Positions 8,413 to 16,648 are shown, counted from the stretch's first letter. The stretch is 20,746 nucleotides of DNA from Sulfurimonas sp. (GCA_021648465.1 JAKISR010000033.1:1-20746); one strand, 5' to 3'. Translations and numbers: made by a program. Notes: a model not told the origin generated them from the sequence alone.

Positions 8413-8947
8413 CTACTTCTCCAAACATTGCTGCATTTAGAGATGCATCAAAAATACGATAAAGCTGTAATAATTTGATATCTAATAATTTATCATACGA
8501 GCGAAGATTAAATGCATTTAGATACTCTTCATCAAACATCCAAAAATAACTTGTATCTTTTCTTTTTGCTATATCTGCTCTTTTATCATCACCATTACCA
8601 ATATACCAAAAGAAATAATCCTCTTTATGTGAAAGAGAAATCATATTTTCAACAATATCAATCATCTCCCCACCACTCACACTATTGTAGTGTTGATACA
8701 TATTATCTATTGTTATAATTGGTAAAAGTGGGCGTTCAAGTTGTTTAGAATTTATGGAACTAACAATATATTTTTCCAACCATTTTCTTTTTTCATCAGT
8801 GATAAGAATGATAGTTTTTCCATTTAGAATCTGCTCTAGTGCTTGTGAAGTTGTTGTTGTCCAGTCAAACCTCTGCTCTTCTATCCAACTAAAACAACCC
8901 CCTTCTTCTCTGATAGCATCTAAACTCCACTGTGCGAAATCATTCAT
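8399..8947 (-). CDS. hobA: DnaA-binding replication initiation factor HobA
   Basis: Cytoplasmic protein of 182 residues that binds domains I-II of DnaA as a tetramer and promotes orderly DnaA assembly at oriC. It is the Campylobacterota counterpart of E. coli DiaA, and the fold is related to SIS domains. The start MNDFAQWSLDAIREEGGCFSWIEE, the middle stretch ITIDNMYQHYNSVSGGEMIDIV, and the end IFDASLNAAMFGEVDVSS fit the family and its usual length near 180. AAGAGG precedes the ATG. A 94-base gap separates it from lysC upstream, and it overlaps holB downstream. The order lysC-hobA-holB-folP matches H. pylori. Its presence places the window firmly in Campylobacterota. Confidence 0.92.
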   Translation of the reverse strand: MNDFAQWSLDAIREEGGCFSWIEEQRFDWTTTTSQALEQILNGKTIILITDEKRKWLEKYIVSSINSKQLERPLLPIITIDNMYQHYNSVSGGEMIDIVENMISLSHKEDYFFWYIGNGDDKRADIAKRKDTSYFWMFDEEYLNAFNLRSYDKLLDIKLLQLYRIFDASLNAAMFGEVDVSS

Positions 8948-9041
8948 AATACCTCTTCACTATTGCTCTAAAGAGCGATACTAAAAATAATTAAATTATT
9001 TCTAGTGAAAGCTTTACCCTTGATGAGAATATTATTTTTCA

Positions 9042-10253
9042 TTACTTATCTAGCTCATATGCATTATGAAGACTTCTAACAGCTAACTCTGCATATTTTT
9101 CATCTATAACCATTGAAATTTTTATCTCTGAAGTTGAGATCATATTGATATTAATATTTTCCTCAGCCATCGTTGAAAACGCTCTTGCTGCAACACCAGA
9201 ATGAGACTTCATCCCAACACCAACAACAGAAACTTTACAAATTTTATCATTATATGAATCAGCAGAGATATCACCACTTTCTACAAAAGTATCAACTACA
9301 GCTTTAGCATCATTAATCTCATTAGTAGGTACCGTAAAGTCAATATTTGTAGTTCCGTCATGAGCTTTGTTTTGAATAATCATATCAATATTCACATCAC
9401 TATTTGATAATTTTGTAAAAATGTCAGAAGCGATTCCTGGTCTATCTTTTACACCCACTAAAGAGATACGAGCTTGATTTTTATCTAGTGCTATTCCACT
9501 TACTAATGGCTTTTCCATAATATTTTCTTCCTTCGTTATTAATGTTCCCTCTTCATGTGAGAAGCTTGTTCTAGTTACTAAATTTACATTCAGCTTTTTT
9601 GCTAACTCTACTGAACGATTTTGAAGTACTTTAGCACCAAGTGAGGCTAACTCCAACATCTCATCATATGAGATTTTATTAAGTTTTTTTGCTTTTGGTT
9701 CTATGCGTGGGTCAGTTGTGTAAATTCCACTAACATCTGTATAAATTTCACATAGATCTGCTTTTAATGCTCCAGCTATTGCAACTGCTGAGAGATCACT
9801 TCCACCACGACCAAGAGTTGTTACATCCCCATTTTCATTTACGCCTTGAAAACCAGCAACTACAATTATTTTTCCATCTTTAATTGCACTTTTCATAATT
9901 TTAGGATTTATATTTTCTATACGTGCTTTAGTATGAGCTGTATCTGTCACTATCCCAGCTTTTCTTCCTGTCATAGCACATGCAATATGTCCCATCTCGT
10001 TTAAAGCAATTGAGAGAAGTGAGGCAGTAACTCTCTCTCCAGAACTAAGAAGCATATCCATTTCAGCCTTAGATGGATTTGGTGAAAAATGCTCAGCATA
10101 CCGTACGAGTTTATTTGTTTCCCCGCTCATTGCAGAAACTACAATAACGACGTCATGACCAGCTTTTTTTGTTTCACTAACACGGTTTGCCACATTTTGT
10201 ATGCGATCTAAATCACCAACACTTGTTCCACCAAATTTTTGAACTATTAACAT
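9042..10253 (-). CDS. lysC: Aspartate kinase
   Basis: Phosphorylates aspartate, the first step toward lysine, diaminopimelate, threonine and methionine. At 403 residues it is the standard monofunctional form. The kinase domain (residues about 1-240) shows VQKFGGTSV at 4-12, SSGERVTASLL near 70, TLGRGGSDLSAVAIA, and YTDVSGIYTTDPR. Two ACT domains fill the C-terminus (LVGVKDRPGIASDIF and VSVVGVGMKSHSGVAARAF), implying feedback control by lysine and/or threonine. The ATG directly follows the rppH stop codon with no gap, and an AAGG ribosome site lies inside the end of rppH. The pair is therefore translated from one message. Confidence 0.97.
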   Translation of the reverse strand: MLIVQKFGGTSVGDLDRIQNVANRVSETKKAGHDVVIVVSAMSGETNKLVRYAEHFSPNPSKAEMDMLLSSGERVTASLLSIALNEMGHIACAMTGRKAGIVTDTAHTKARIENINPKIMKSAIKDGKIIVVAGFQGVNENGDVTTLGRGGSDLSAVAIAGALKADLCEIYTDVSGIYTTDPRIEPKAKKLNKISYDEMLELASLGAKVLQNRSVELAKKLNVNLVTRTSFSHEEGTLITKEENIMEKPLVSGIALDKNQARISLVGVKDRPGIASDIFTKLSNSDVNIDMIIQNKAHDGTTNIDFTVPTNEINDAKAVVDTFVESGDISADSYNDKICKVSVVGVGMKSHSGVAARAFSTMAEENININMISTSEIKISMVIDEKYAELAVRSLHNAYELDK

Positions 10254-10724
10254 CTAGAATAAACCTTCATTATTAAAATAATTTATTACTCTTGTGTATA
10301 CATCCTTTTTAAAATTTGCACTTAAGTTTAAAATATCCTCTACGCCAACAAATTTATAGTCACTAAATTCTGGATATTTGGTTTTTATGTTTATTTTTGC
10401 ATTTTTATTTAGTTTAACTAAAAAATATTTCTGCTTCTGCCCAATATATGGTTTCATATTTTTAGCAATTTTAGAAGGGAAATCATAAGATATCCATTCT
10501 GGATACTCACAAATAATCTCAACATCATTTGTACCTATCTCCTCTTCTAGTTCACGAAACAGTGCTTCTTTAACTTCTTCACCATCATCAATCCCACCTT
10601 GAGGAAACTGCCAAACATCTCTTAAATCATTTCTTTGAGCTAAAAAAATCTCTTTTTTAGCAGGATAATTATTTGTCACAACTATCATCGCTACATTAGG
10701 ACGATACAAATCTTTTTTATTCAT
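10254..10724 (-). CDS. rppH: RNA pyrophosphohydrolase (Nudix family)
   Basis: Nudix hydrolase of 156 residues. RppH removes pyrophosphate from 5'-triphosphorylated RNA, triggering decay; older names are NudH or dinucleoside polyphosphate hydrolase. The full Nudix box is present: GGIDDGEEVKEALFRELEEE followed by IGT (residues about 43-65). The N-terminus RPNVAMIVVTN and the WQFPQGGID motif are typical of RppH, as is the KYFLVKL strand. It is the first gene of the leftward cluster and abuts lysC, the same pairing as in H. pylori. Its start is divergent from hemW across 89 bases. The ribosome site before its ATG is weak. Confidence 0.93.
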   Translation of the reverse strand: MNKKDLYRPNVAMIVVTNNYPAKKEIFLAQRNDLRDVWQFPQGGIDDGEEVKEALFRELEEEIGTNDVEIICEYPEWISYDFPSKIAKNMKPYIGQKQKYFLVKLNKNAKINIKTKYPEFSDYKFVGVEDILNLSANFKKDVYTRVINYFNNEGLF

Positions 10725-10801
10725 TAACTCTGCTTCACTTTATATTTAACGCGATTGTACTAAAAAAGCAATTAAAAGAAAATAATTTTACTTAATATAG
10801 C

Positions 10802-10807
10802 TATAAT
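10802..10807 (+). promoter_or_regulatory. -10 box of hemW, possibly giving a leaderless mRNA
   Basis: A consensus TATAAT ends only six bases before the hemW ATG at 10814. A start seven bases after the box would fall on the A of the ATG. No Shine-Dalgarno sequence precedes this start. The -35 region (about 10779-10784) is A-rich without a match, as is common in Campylobacterota. Confidence 0.5.
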
Positions 10808-10813
10808 TCCATT

Positions 10814-11866
10814 ATGCTACTCTACATCCATATTCCATTTTGCGACTCTAAATGTTACTACTGTGCTTTTAGTTCATATGTTGATAAATTTCACTTAAAA
10901 AATGAGTATATGAAAGCTCTACTTATTCAACTTAAATATGAACTTAAGAAATTTGATGCAAAACACAATTCAATAGAGTCTGTCTTTATTGGTGGTGGTA
11001 CACCATCTACAGTTGAGCCAGAACTTTATGAACCTCTTTTTAATATTTTAAAGCCATATTTCATGTCAAATATTGAAATAACATCCGAAGCAAATCCAAA
11101 TAGTGCAACAAAAGAATGGCTTGAGGGGATGTATAAACTTGGAGCAAATCGTATAAGCTTTGGGGTACAAAGTTTTAACAAAAACAAACTCAAAATTTTA
11201 AATCGTGCACATACAGATGAACAAGCTAAAAGTGCTGTTTTAAATGCAGAAAAAATAGGGTTTAAAAATCTCTCGCTTGATTTAATTTATGCTACATTTG
11301 GAGATACTAAAGAGCTTTTACAACACGATATTAAAACTGCTCTATCTTTGCCAATAAATCATCTAAGCGCCTATGCCTTAACCATTGAAAAAGGCACTCC
11401 TTTTGAGTCAAAACCTCATATGTCAAAAGAGACTTTAAAACTCACTTCATGGCTTTTTGATGAAATAATTTCAAATGGATTTAAGCAATATGAAATAAGT
11501 AATTTTGGAACATACCAAAGCAAGCATAATCTTGGTTATTGGAAATATAAAGATTATATTGGTCTTGGAAGTGGTGCTGTTGGAAAACTTAAATATGAAA
11601 GATTTTATCCCACTGTTATTGTTGAGAATTATATAAAAAATCCACTTGATATAAAAGTTGAAATTCTAAGTGATGAAGATAAAAAGATTGAGCATATATT
11701 TTTAGGTCTTAGGTCTTGCATTGGAGTAAGTGAGGATATATTAAATACACAAGAATTAAAAAATGCAAATTTACTAGTAAAAGAGAAAAAACTCTACTTT
11801 AAAAATACTATATTTTACAATCATGATTATTTATTAGCAGACGAGATTGCACTTTTTATATCATAG
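10814..11866 (+). CDS. hemW: Radical SAM heme chaperone HemW (HemN-like)
   Basis: Radical SAM protein of 350 residues. The iron-sulfur motif is CDSKCYYCAF at residues about 9-18. The fourth cysteine typical of true oxygen-independent coproporphyrinogen oxidase HemN (CxxxCxxCxC) is replaced by phenylalanine, which marks HemW, a heme-binding chaperone that delivers heme to respiratory proteins. Other family segments are FIGGGTPS, ITSEANPNS, NRISFGVQSFN, LSLDLIYATFGDT, LSAYALTIEKGTPF, and QYEISNFG. The start at 10814 is fixed by the conserved opening MLLYIHIPFC. No ribosome site is visible. The gene runs divergently from rppH and heads the tatBC-queA group. Confidence 0.9.
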   Translation: MLLYIHIPFCDSKCYYCAFSSYVDKFHLKNEYMKALLIQLKYELKKFDAKHNSIESVFIGGGTPSTVEPELYEPLFNILKPYFMSNIEITSEANPNSATKEWLEGMYKLGANRISFGVQSFNKNKLKILNRAHTDEQAKSAVLNAEKIGFKNLSLDLIYATFGDTKELLQHDIKTALSLPINHLSAYALTIEKGTPFESKPHMSKETLKLTSWLFDEIISNGFKQYEISNFGTYQSKHNLGYWKYKDYIGLGSGAVGKLKYERFYPTVIVENYIKNPLDIKVEILSDEDKKIEHIFLGLRSCIGVSEDILNTQELKNANLLVKEKKLYFKNTIFYNHDYLLADEIALFIS

Positions 11867-11919
11867 TTTAATTATTCTTTAGATAAAATTTCCAATTATA
11901 ATAACTTAGAAGGTATTTA

Positions 11920-12297
11920 ATGTTTGGTATGGGTTTTACGGAGATAATGATTATAGCTGTTATCGCTATTTTATTTCTTGGTCCAGATAAACTTCCAGAG
12001 GCTATGGTAGATATAGCCAAATTTTTCAGAAGTGCTAAAAATACTATTGGCTCAATGAAAGACACTTTAGAAGAAGAGATGCACGTTAAAGGTATAAAAG
12101 AAGAAGCTCTTGCCTATAAAAAAGAGTTACTTAGCACAAGTGAAAAAATTAAAAACTCTACAAATATTAAACATATTGGAGCAAAACTAACCTCACTTGA
12201 TGATGATATATTTAACGAAAATGAAATATTTTTGGATGAAAAAGAAGAAAAAGTTCCAAAGAGTAAAGTAAAAAAAGAAAATAGCAAAAATGTTTGA
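11920..12297 (+). CDS. tatB: Sec-independent protein translocase subunit TatB
   Basis: Part of the Tat pathway, which exports folded proteins bearing twin-arginine signals. The 125-residue protein begins MFGMGFTEIMIIAVIAILFL: a short N-terminal membrane helix, then the GP hinge in GPDKLPEAM, then an amphipathic helix (VDIAKFFRSAKNTIGSMKDTLEEE) and a charged, poorly conserved tail. The glutamate inside the helix (FTEI), the length, and direct coupling to tatC favour TatB over TatA. An AGAAGG-like site precedes the ATG. It overlaps tatC by 8 bases. The tatB-tatC-queA order also occurs in H. pylori. No tatA gene is seen here. Confidence 0.9.
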   Translation: MFGMGFTEIMIIAVIAILFLGPDKLPEAMVDIAKFFRSAKNTIGSMKDTLEEEMHVKGIKEEALAYKKELLSTSEKIKNSTNIKHIGAKLTSLDDDIFNENEIFLDEKEEKVPKSKVKKENSKNV

Positions 12298-13090
12298 TGA
12301 TATAAAACCACACTTAATTGAACTTAGAAAACGACTAGGAATTTCAGTTGCAAGCTTAATAGTTATGTTTTTTGTTATGTTTTACTTTCATGAACCTATC
12401 TTAACTTGGATGGTAGAACCTCTAAATACTGCACTTGTAGAAGTTGGTAAAAAATCTGTTTATGCGGCAGAGGGGATGGTTACAACTTCTCAAGTTGGTG
12501 GAGCATTTTTTGTTGCTTTAAAGGTTTCATTTTTTGCGGCTCTTATAGGTGCATTGCCTATTATTCTTTCACAAATCTGGATGTTTATAGCCCCTGGTCT
12601 TTATGCAAATGAAAAAAAAATGCTTATCCCTTTTATAGTCGGTGGAACAATAATGTTTACCATAGGAGTACTCTTTGCTTATTATATTGTTACCCCTTTT
12701 GGTTTTGATTTTCTCATAACCTTCGGTAGTTTTAAATTTACTCCTCTTATAAACATAGAAGATTATGTTGGTTTTTTTACAAAAATTATGTTTGGATTTG
12801 GTATAGCTTTTGAACTGCCGATTTTTGCTTATTTCTTAGCATTACTTGGAATGATAAACGATAGAAGTATGAGAAACTTTTTTAAGTATGCTGTTATTAT
12901 TATCTTTGTTGTTGCGGCACTTCTTACTCCTCCTGATATTTTAACACAACTTCTTATGGCGGGACCACTTATCATCCTTTATGGTTTTTCTATCTTAATT
13001 GTAAGAATGGTAAATCCTGCTCCCCCTCTTGAAGTTGATGAAGATGTAAATTTAGATAATGACGATGAATGCAAAACAAAGAATATTTAA
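12290..13090 (+). CDS. tatC: Sec-independent protein translocase subunit TatC
   Basis: Core membrane subunit of the Tat translocase, which recognises twin-arginine signal peptides together with TatB. At 266 residues it matches the family and shows six hydrophobic spans, beginning with SVASLIVMFFVMFYF and including FFVALKVSFFAALIGALPIIL, VGGTIMFTIGVLFAYYIV, and YAVIIIFVVAALLTP. The cytoplasmic opening PHLIELRKRL and the Pro-rich IAPGLYANEKKML loop are family hallmarks. The tail is acidic. The start codon lies inside the end of tatB, and the last 22 bases overlap queA, so the three are translated as a coupled unit. Confidence 0.97.
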   Translation: MFDDIKPHLIELRKRLGISVASLIVMFFVMFYFHEPILTWMVEPLNTALVEVGKKSVYAAEGMVTTSQVGGAFFVALKVSFFAALIGALPIILSQIWMFIAPGLYANEKKMLIPFIVGGTIMFTIGVLFAYYIVTPFGFDFLITFGSFKFTPLINIEDYVGFFTKIMFGFGIAFELPIFAYFLALLGMINDRSMRNFFKYAVIIIFVVAALLTPPDILTQLLMAGPLIILYGFSILIVRMVNPAPPLEVDEDVNLDNDDECKTKNI

Positions 13091-14097
13091 CCTCAAGCTA
13101 TGATTTCACTCTTCCAAGTGAGCTAATAGCTACATATCCAGCATCCCCAAGAGATAGTGCAAAACTATTAGTTTACAATAGAGAAAAAGATGAAATTACT
13201 CATGTATTATTTTCTGATTTTGAAAAATTTATACCAAAAAAGTGTGCTTTAATATTTAATGATACAAAAGTTATAAAAGCTAGACTGTTCGGTCTAAAAA
13301 TAAGTGGTGCAAAGATAGAACTTCTAATAAACAGAGCATTAAATGCTCATAATATTAATGTTTACATTCGTGGAAAAGTAAAAATAGATACTAAAATCTT
13401 TTTTAATGAAAATTTAATAGCAAAAGTAAAAAAGTTAAACAGTGATGGAAGCAGAATTGTAAACTTTTTTAGAAATAACAAACTTTTAAGATTTGAAGAT
13501 ATACTACCAATCATTGATAAAATAGGTCATGTTCCTCTTCCTCCATATATTCAACGAGAAAATAACCAAGAAGATGAAAGTGAGTACCAAAGTGTATTTG
13601 CACAAAATGAAGGTGCAGTAGCTGCTCCAACTGCCTCACTTCACTTCACAAATGAGCAACATAAAAGAATTTGTAAAAATCATATACATGCCTTTATAAC
13701 TCTCCATGTTGGAAGTGGAACATTTAAACCTGTTGAGTGTACTACAATAACGGATCATCCAATGCATTCAGAGTATTATGATATCTCAGATAATGCTAAA
13801 GAGCTTCTTAATTCAAATATACCTATTTTAAGCGTAGGAACAACATCAACAAGAACTATAGAATTTTATGTAAGACATAAGGATATACAAAGAGGAGAAG
13901 CAAATCTTTTTTTACACCCAAATAACAAACCCCTTAGAGTAAATCATCTACTTACAAACTTTCACTTACCAAAATCAACACTTTTAATGTTAGTTGCTTC
14001 TTTTGTTGGTGTAGATAAAGCTCGAGAACTTTATAGAGTTGCTATTGAAGAGAAGTACCGATTTTACTCTTATGGTGATGCGATGTTGATATTATAA
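13069..14097 (+). CDS. queA: S-adenosylmethionine:tRNA ribosyltransferase-isomerase QueA
   Basis: Transfers and isomerises the ribosyl part of S-adenosylmethionine onto 7-aminomethyl-7-deazaguanine at the tRNA wobble position, making epoxyqueuosine. The 342-residue protein has the expected order of motifs: YDFTLPSELIATYPASPRDSAKLL, LIFNDTKVIKARLFG, GHVPLPPYIQR, the AAPTASLHFT active-site segment, HVGSGTFKPV, MHSEYYDI, GTTSTRTIE, and TNFHLPKSTLLMLV. It starts 22 bases inside tatC, and its upstream ribosome site is weak, consistent with translational coupling. It converges on dprA with only 7 bases between their stop codons and no terminator visible. Confidence 0.97.
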   Translation: MQNKEYLTSSYDFTLPSELIATYPASPRDSAKLLVYNREKDEITHVLFSDFEKFIPKKCALIFNDTKVIKARLFGLKISGAKIELLINRALNAHNINVYIRGKVKIDTKIFFNENLIAKVKKLNSDGSRIVNFFRNNKLLRFEDILPIIDKIGHVPLPPYIQRENNQEDESEYQSVFAQNEGAVAAPTASLHFTNEQHKRICKNHIHAFITLHVGSGTFKPVECTTITDHPMHSEYYDISDNAKELLNSNIPILSVGTTSTRTIEFYVRHKDIQRGEANLFLHPNNKPLRVNHLLTNFHLPKSTLLMLVASFVGVDKARELYRVAIEEKYRFYSYGDAMLIL

Positions 14098-14104
14098 ATT
14101 AGAT

Positions 14105-14890
14105 TTAAATTGAGATAATCTTTCCATTTTCTATTTTTATTTCACCAGCAAGTTCTGCTTCAAAAATTTTATTTGGATATTGTTTTAATGCTTCATCATA
14201 AGTTGGATTTGTTTTGCAAAACTCTATAAATTTATTCTCATTTTTTAAGTATTCATCATTTTTTATCTCACTTATTGCAAATTTTGATACAAACTCATCT
14301 ATATCGTAAATCACTTCTGCTTTACCCTCTTTTACAAGCTGATTAGTAGCATAACTTTCACCGAGTCTTTGTGGTAGGACATAAATCTTTTTTTGCATCT
14401 CTTGTGCATACTTCACACTTCTCATAGTGCCACTATTTATATCTGCTTCACCAACTACAAGAACATCTCCAAGAGCTACAACAAGTTCATTTCTAACTAC
14501 GAAACTCCATGGAGTTGCCTTAAAGTCCATATCAAACTGACTTAGTAAAAGTCCACTATTTTGTATATCATTTAAGAGGTTTTTATTTACTGCAGGATAT
14601 CGTATATTAACCCCACATGGTAATACTGCTATAGTATTACTTGCCCCTGATCCATTATGTGCAACAGCATCAATTCCCATCGCCCCACCACTTACAATAC
14701 AAATTCCTGCTCTTGACAATAGTGATGAAAGTTTTTGAATCATTTGACGAGAATATTTTGTAGGTTTTCTGCTTCCCACTATTGAGATTTTAACTCTCTT
14801 TAGCAAAGATATATCACCCTCATAAAAAATCTGTTTGGGATGACTTTTCATTGAAGATAATTCAGCTATATTATCTTCAAGCATATTCAT
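14105..14890 (-). CDS. dprA: DNA processing protein DprA
   Basis: Binds incoming single-stranded DNA during natural transformation and loads RecA on it. The 261-residue protein contains the Rossmann-like core: ISIVGSRKPTKYS near residue 36, IVSGGAMGIDAVAH near 66, AVLPCGVNIRYPAVN, ATPWSFVVRNELVVALGDVLVV, and SGTMRSVKYAQE. It is shorter than DprA of many bacteria and lacks an N-terminal SAM domain, but this short form is usual in Campylobacterota. It begins 1 base after the stop codon of the upstream deacetylase gene, so the two are co-transcribed. No clear ribosome site precedes the ATG. It suggests competence but does not prove it. Confidence 0.93.
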   Translation of the reverse strand: MNMLEDNIAELSSMKSHPKQIFYEGDISLLKRVKISIVGSRKPTKYSRQMIQKLSSLLSRAGICIVSGGAMGIDAVAHNGSGASNTIAVLPCGVNIRYPAVNKNLLNDIQNSGLLLSQFDMDFKATPWSFVVRNELVVALGDVLVVGEADINSGTMRSVKYAQEMQKKIYVLPQRLGESYATNQLVKEGKAEVIYDIDEFVSKFAISEIKNDEYLKNENKFIEFCKTNPTYDEALKQYPNKIFEAELAGEIKIENGKIISI

Positions 14891-14891
14891 T

Positions 14892-15920
14892 TTAGTACAA
14901 CTTATTGATTAAAACTAACTCAACATCTTTAAAAAGTTTTTTTGATTCTTTTATAGCTAAGAGAGTGTTAGCGTGAGGATGCCCTATAGCTATAGCTGTT
15001 CCGTGAACCTTAGCTATTTTTATTGCTTTTTTGATTTGAGAAATAACATATTTTTTATCACTTTCATGGTCTAAGAATATATCTCTTGCCATGTACCTAT
15101 CCCCATAATTTTCCATAACTTTTTGTACTTTTGTAGAACCAATTGTTCTGCTATCTATAAAATCGATATTTTGTTTTTTTAGTGCATATATAAGTTTATT
15201 TACTGCTAATTCATTTGATGTAAATTTGCTACCAGTATGGTTGTTTATATAACGAACTCTAGGAAAAAGTTTTTTAATCATTTTGATTCTTTTTATTATC
15301 TCTTTTTGTGTGTCATCAACTCTAAGTGTAAATGGTTCCTCTTTTGTAAAGTTTTTAGCTTCCATTGGTAAGTGAACCATATAAAAATCTTCTTTTGCAG
15401 CTAGTTTATGTGAATTTGGCCTGTCTTTACTAGGAGGCAAGAAAGACATTGTTAAAGGAAGATTAAGTTCTTTTATAGCTTGTACATGTGATTTTGCACT
15501 AACATCATCGATAATAATTGCCAGTTTTGGCTTTGAAGATGTGGTTTTAAGCTCTCTTTTTTGAGATTGTGGCAAACTTGTTTTATCATACTCATGTGAA
15601 GAATCTGTATATGTTGGTTCTTTTGGTATTGGTAAATTTATATCTTTACTATCTTTTTGAGATTGTTTTTTAAGCACATCTTGAAGTCTAGTATGTACAC
15701 TTGTACTATCTGATTTTAGTGGTTTATCGAGTTCTTTAAGTACTAATGATCTTTTTTTCTCTTTTATTTGTTTTGCTATCTCTTTTTTTGTATTGTCAGA
15801 TCCAAAATGATATCCAACAGCAAATGAAATCATAACTGTTGCAATAAAAGCTAAAATCCATGCAACATATTTTAGGGAAATTAAACTTTTTTTAGCTTTA
15901 TTCTTTTTTCTCTTTGGCAT
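14892..15920 (-). CDS. Divergent polysaccharide deacetylase family protein (YibQ-like)
   Basis: The 342-residue protein has a basic N-terminus, then one membrane span (residues about 18-38, YVAWILAFIATVMISFAVGY), and a charged Lys/Ser-rich linker to about residue 130. The C-terminal domain is of the divergent polysaccharide deacetylase type (DUF610, NodB-like fold): LAIIIDDVSAKSHVQAI, LPLTMSFLPPS, VHLPMEA, YINNHTGSKFTSN, FIDSRTIGSTK, and AIAIGHPHANTLLAI. The aspartates in IIDD and the HxxxxS-like NNHTGS segment fit a metal site. The domain probably faces the periplasm and may act on peptidoglycan or another glycan; the substrate is unknown. GGAGAG precedes the ATG, and dprA follows. Confidence 0.85.
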   Translation of the reverse strand: MPKRKKNKAKKSLISLKYVAWILAFIATVMISFAVGYHFGSDNTKKEIAKQIKEKKRSLVLKELDKPLKSDSTSVHTRLQDVLKKQSQKDSKDINLPIPKEPTYTDSSHEYDKTSLPQSQKRELKTTSSKPKLAIIIDDVSAKSHVQAIKELNLPLTMSFLPPSKDRPNSHKLAAKEDFYMVHLPMEAKNFTKEEPFTLRVDDTQKEIIKRIKMIKKLFPRVRYINNHTGSKFTSNELAVNKLIYALKKQNIDFIDSRTIGSTKVQKVMENYGDRYMARDIFLDHESDKKYVISQIKKAIKIAKVHGTAIAIGHPHANTLLAIKESKKLFKDVELVLINKLY

Positions 15921-16105
15921 ACACTCTCCATATAATTCTCATAACTATATCCACAAAAGATAAAAAATAAACTTTTTTATTGCATATTGACATACTATTT
16001 TTATTTTTATTTGTTTTCTTTTTTTGTGAGCAAGTTTACAAAACAATTCCTCATTTAATCATAACTGGAATATAAGTTATAATCACTTATTAAGTAATTT
16101 TTATG

Positions 16106-16111
16106 TATAAT
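16106..16111 (+). promoter_or_regulatory. -10 box of the rpsF-ssb-rpsR operon
   Basis: TATAAT at 16106-16111 would start transcription near 16118, at the first strand of the predicted leader stem. No good -35 match lies 17 bases upstream. A second TATAAT at 16078-16083 could serve as an alternative start. Apart from the leader RNA, I see nothing else in the 299 bases between the deacetylase gene and rpsF. Confidence 0.6.
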
Positions 16112-16116
16112 CCCGA

Positions 16117-16174
16117 GTTCCTTTCTCTTTGTATCACAAAATATTGATGATATATCCATATCCGAAAGGGAAAC
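16117..16174 (+). ncRNA. Probable S6:S18-binding leader RNA (rpsF leader)
   Basis: The transcript ahead of rpsF can close a stem between GTTCCTTTC (16117-16125) and GAAAGG-GA-AAC (16164-16174), nine pairs with a 2-base bulge. Inside it, GATAT (16149-16153) and ATATC (16158-16162) form a small hairpin, and CCG (16162-16164) sits at their junction. A CCG trinucleotide next to a hairpin is the hallmark of the rpsF leader that the S6:S18 complex binds to repress its own operon. The position and the partner gene rpsR downstream fit. The exact structure was folded by eye. Confidence 0.5.
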
Positions 16175-16219
16175 AAAAAGCCTTATAACAGGCAAAATAC
16201 CAAAGGGAGATTATACTCT

Positions 16220-16648
16220 ATGAGAAATTACGAAAACCTAGTAATCGTAAAACCAACATTTACAGCAGAAGAGATTCAAGCTAGCGTTAAAGCTATCGAA
16301 GAAACAATTACTTCAAATGGTGGCGAAATCGCTACTACAGACTCAATGGGAATGAGAAAATTAGCATACCCAATTGATAAAAATGAGCGTGGCTATTTCC
16401 ATATTATCTATTATTCAGTTGCTCCATCAGCAATTACTGAGATTGAAAGACGTTTTCGTATAAATGAAGACCTTCTTCGTTTTATTACTATCAAGTATGA
16501 TACAAACCGTGAAATCACAGCATGGAATCAATTGGTACAAAAAGCTAAGAAAAAAGCTGCGACACCTGCAAAAGAAGAAGCAACAAAAGCAGAAGAAGCA
16601 ACAAAAGCAAAAGAAGCAACAACTGAAGCACCAGTAGTAGCAGAGTAA
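16220..16648 (+). CDS. rpsF: 30S ribosomal protein S6
   Basis: Small-subunit protein of 142 residues that pairs with S18 on the platform of the 30S particle. The ferredoxin-like core spans residues 1 to about 105: MRNYENLVIVKPTF, GMRKLAYPIDKNERGYFHI, ITEIERRFRINEDLLRFITIK. Beyond the core is a low-complexity tail of about 35 residues made of Lys, Ala, Glu and Thr, encoded by a short tandem repeat; extended S6 tails occur in this phylum. GGGAG lies ten bases before the ATG. A leader RNA that probably mediates S6:S18 feedback lies upstream. It is followed after 32 bases by ssb. Confidence 0.97.
   Translation: MRNYENLVIVKPTFTAEEIQASVKAIEETITSNGGEIATTDSMGMRKLAYPIDKNERGYFHIIYYSVAPSAITEIERRFRINEDLLRFITIKYDTNREITAWNQLVQKAKKKAATPAKEEATKAEEATKAKEATTEAPVVAE
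16573..16622 (+). repeat. 18-base imperfect tandem repeat in the rpsF tail
   Basis: The unit AGAAGAAGCAACAAAAGC appears at 16573-16590 and again at 16591-16608, and a third degenerate partial copy follows. It encodes repeats of the type EEATKA. The period is a multiple of three, so changes in copy number would alter tail length without breaking the frame. Confidence 0.8.

Noticed and set aside
8985..9001. AAATAATT-A-AATTATTT dyad between lysC and hobA
   Set aside because: Arms of only A and T arise often by chance in DNA this AT-rich, and no promoter element lies next to it.
15987..15992. TTGACA as a -35 box for rpsF
   Set aside because: No -10-like hexamer lies 16-18 bases downstream, and it is about 230 bases from rpsF. 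The TATAAT boxes nearer the gene are better.
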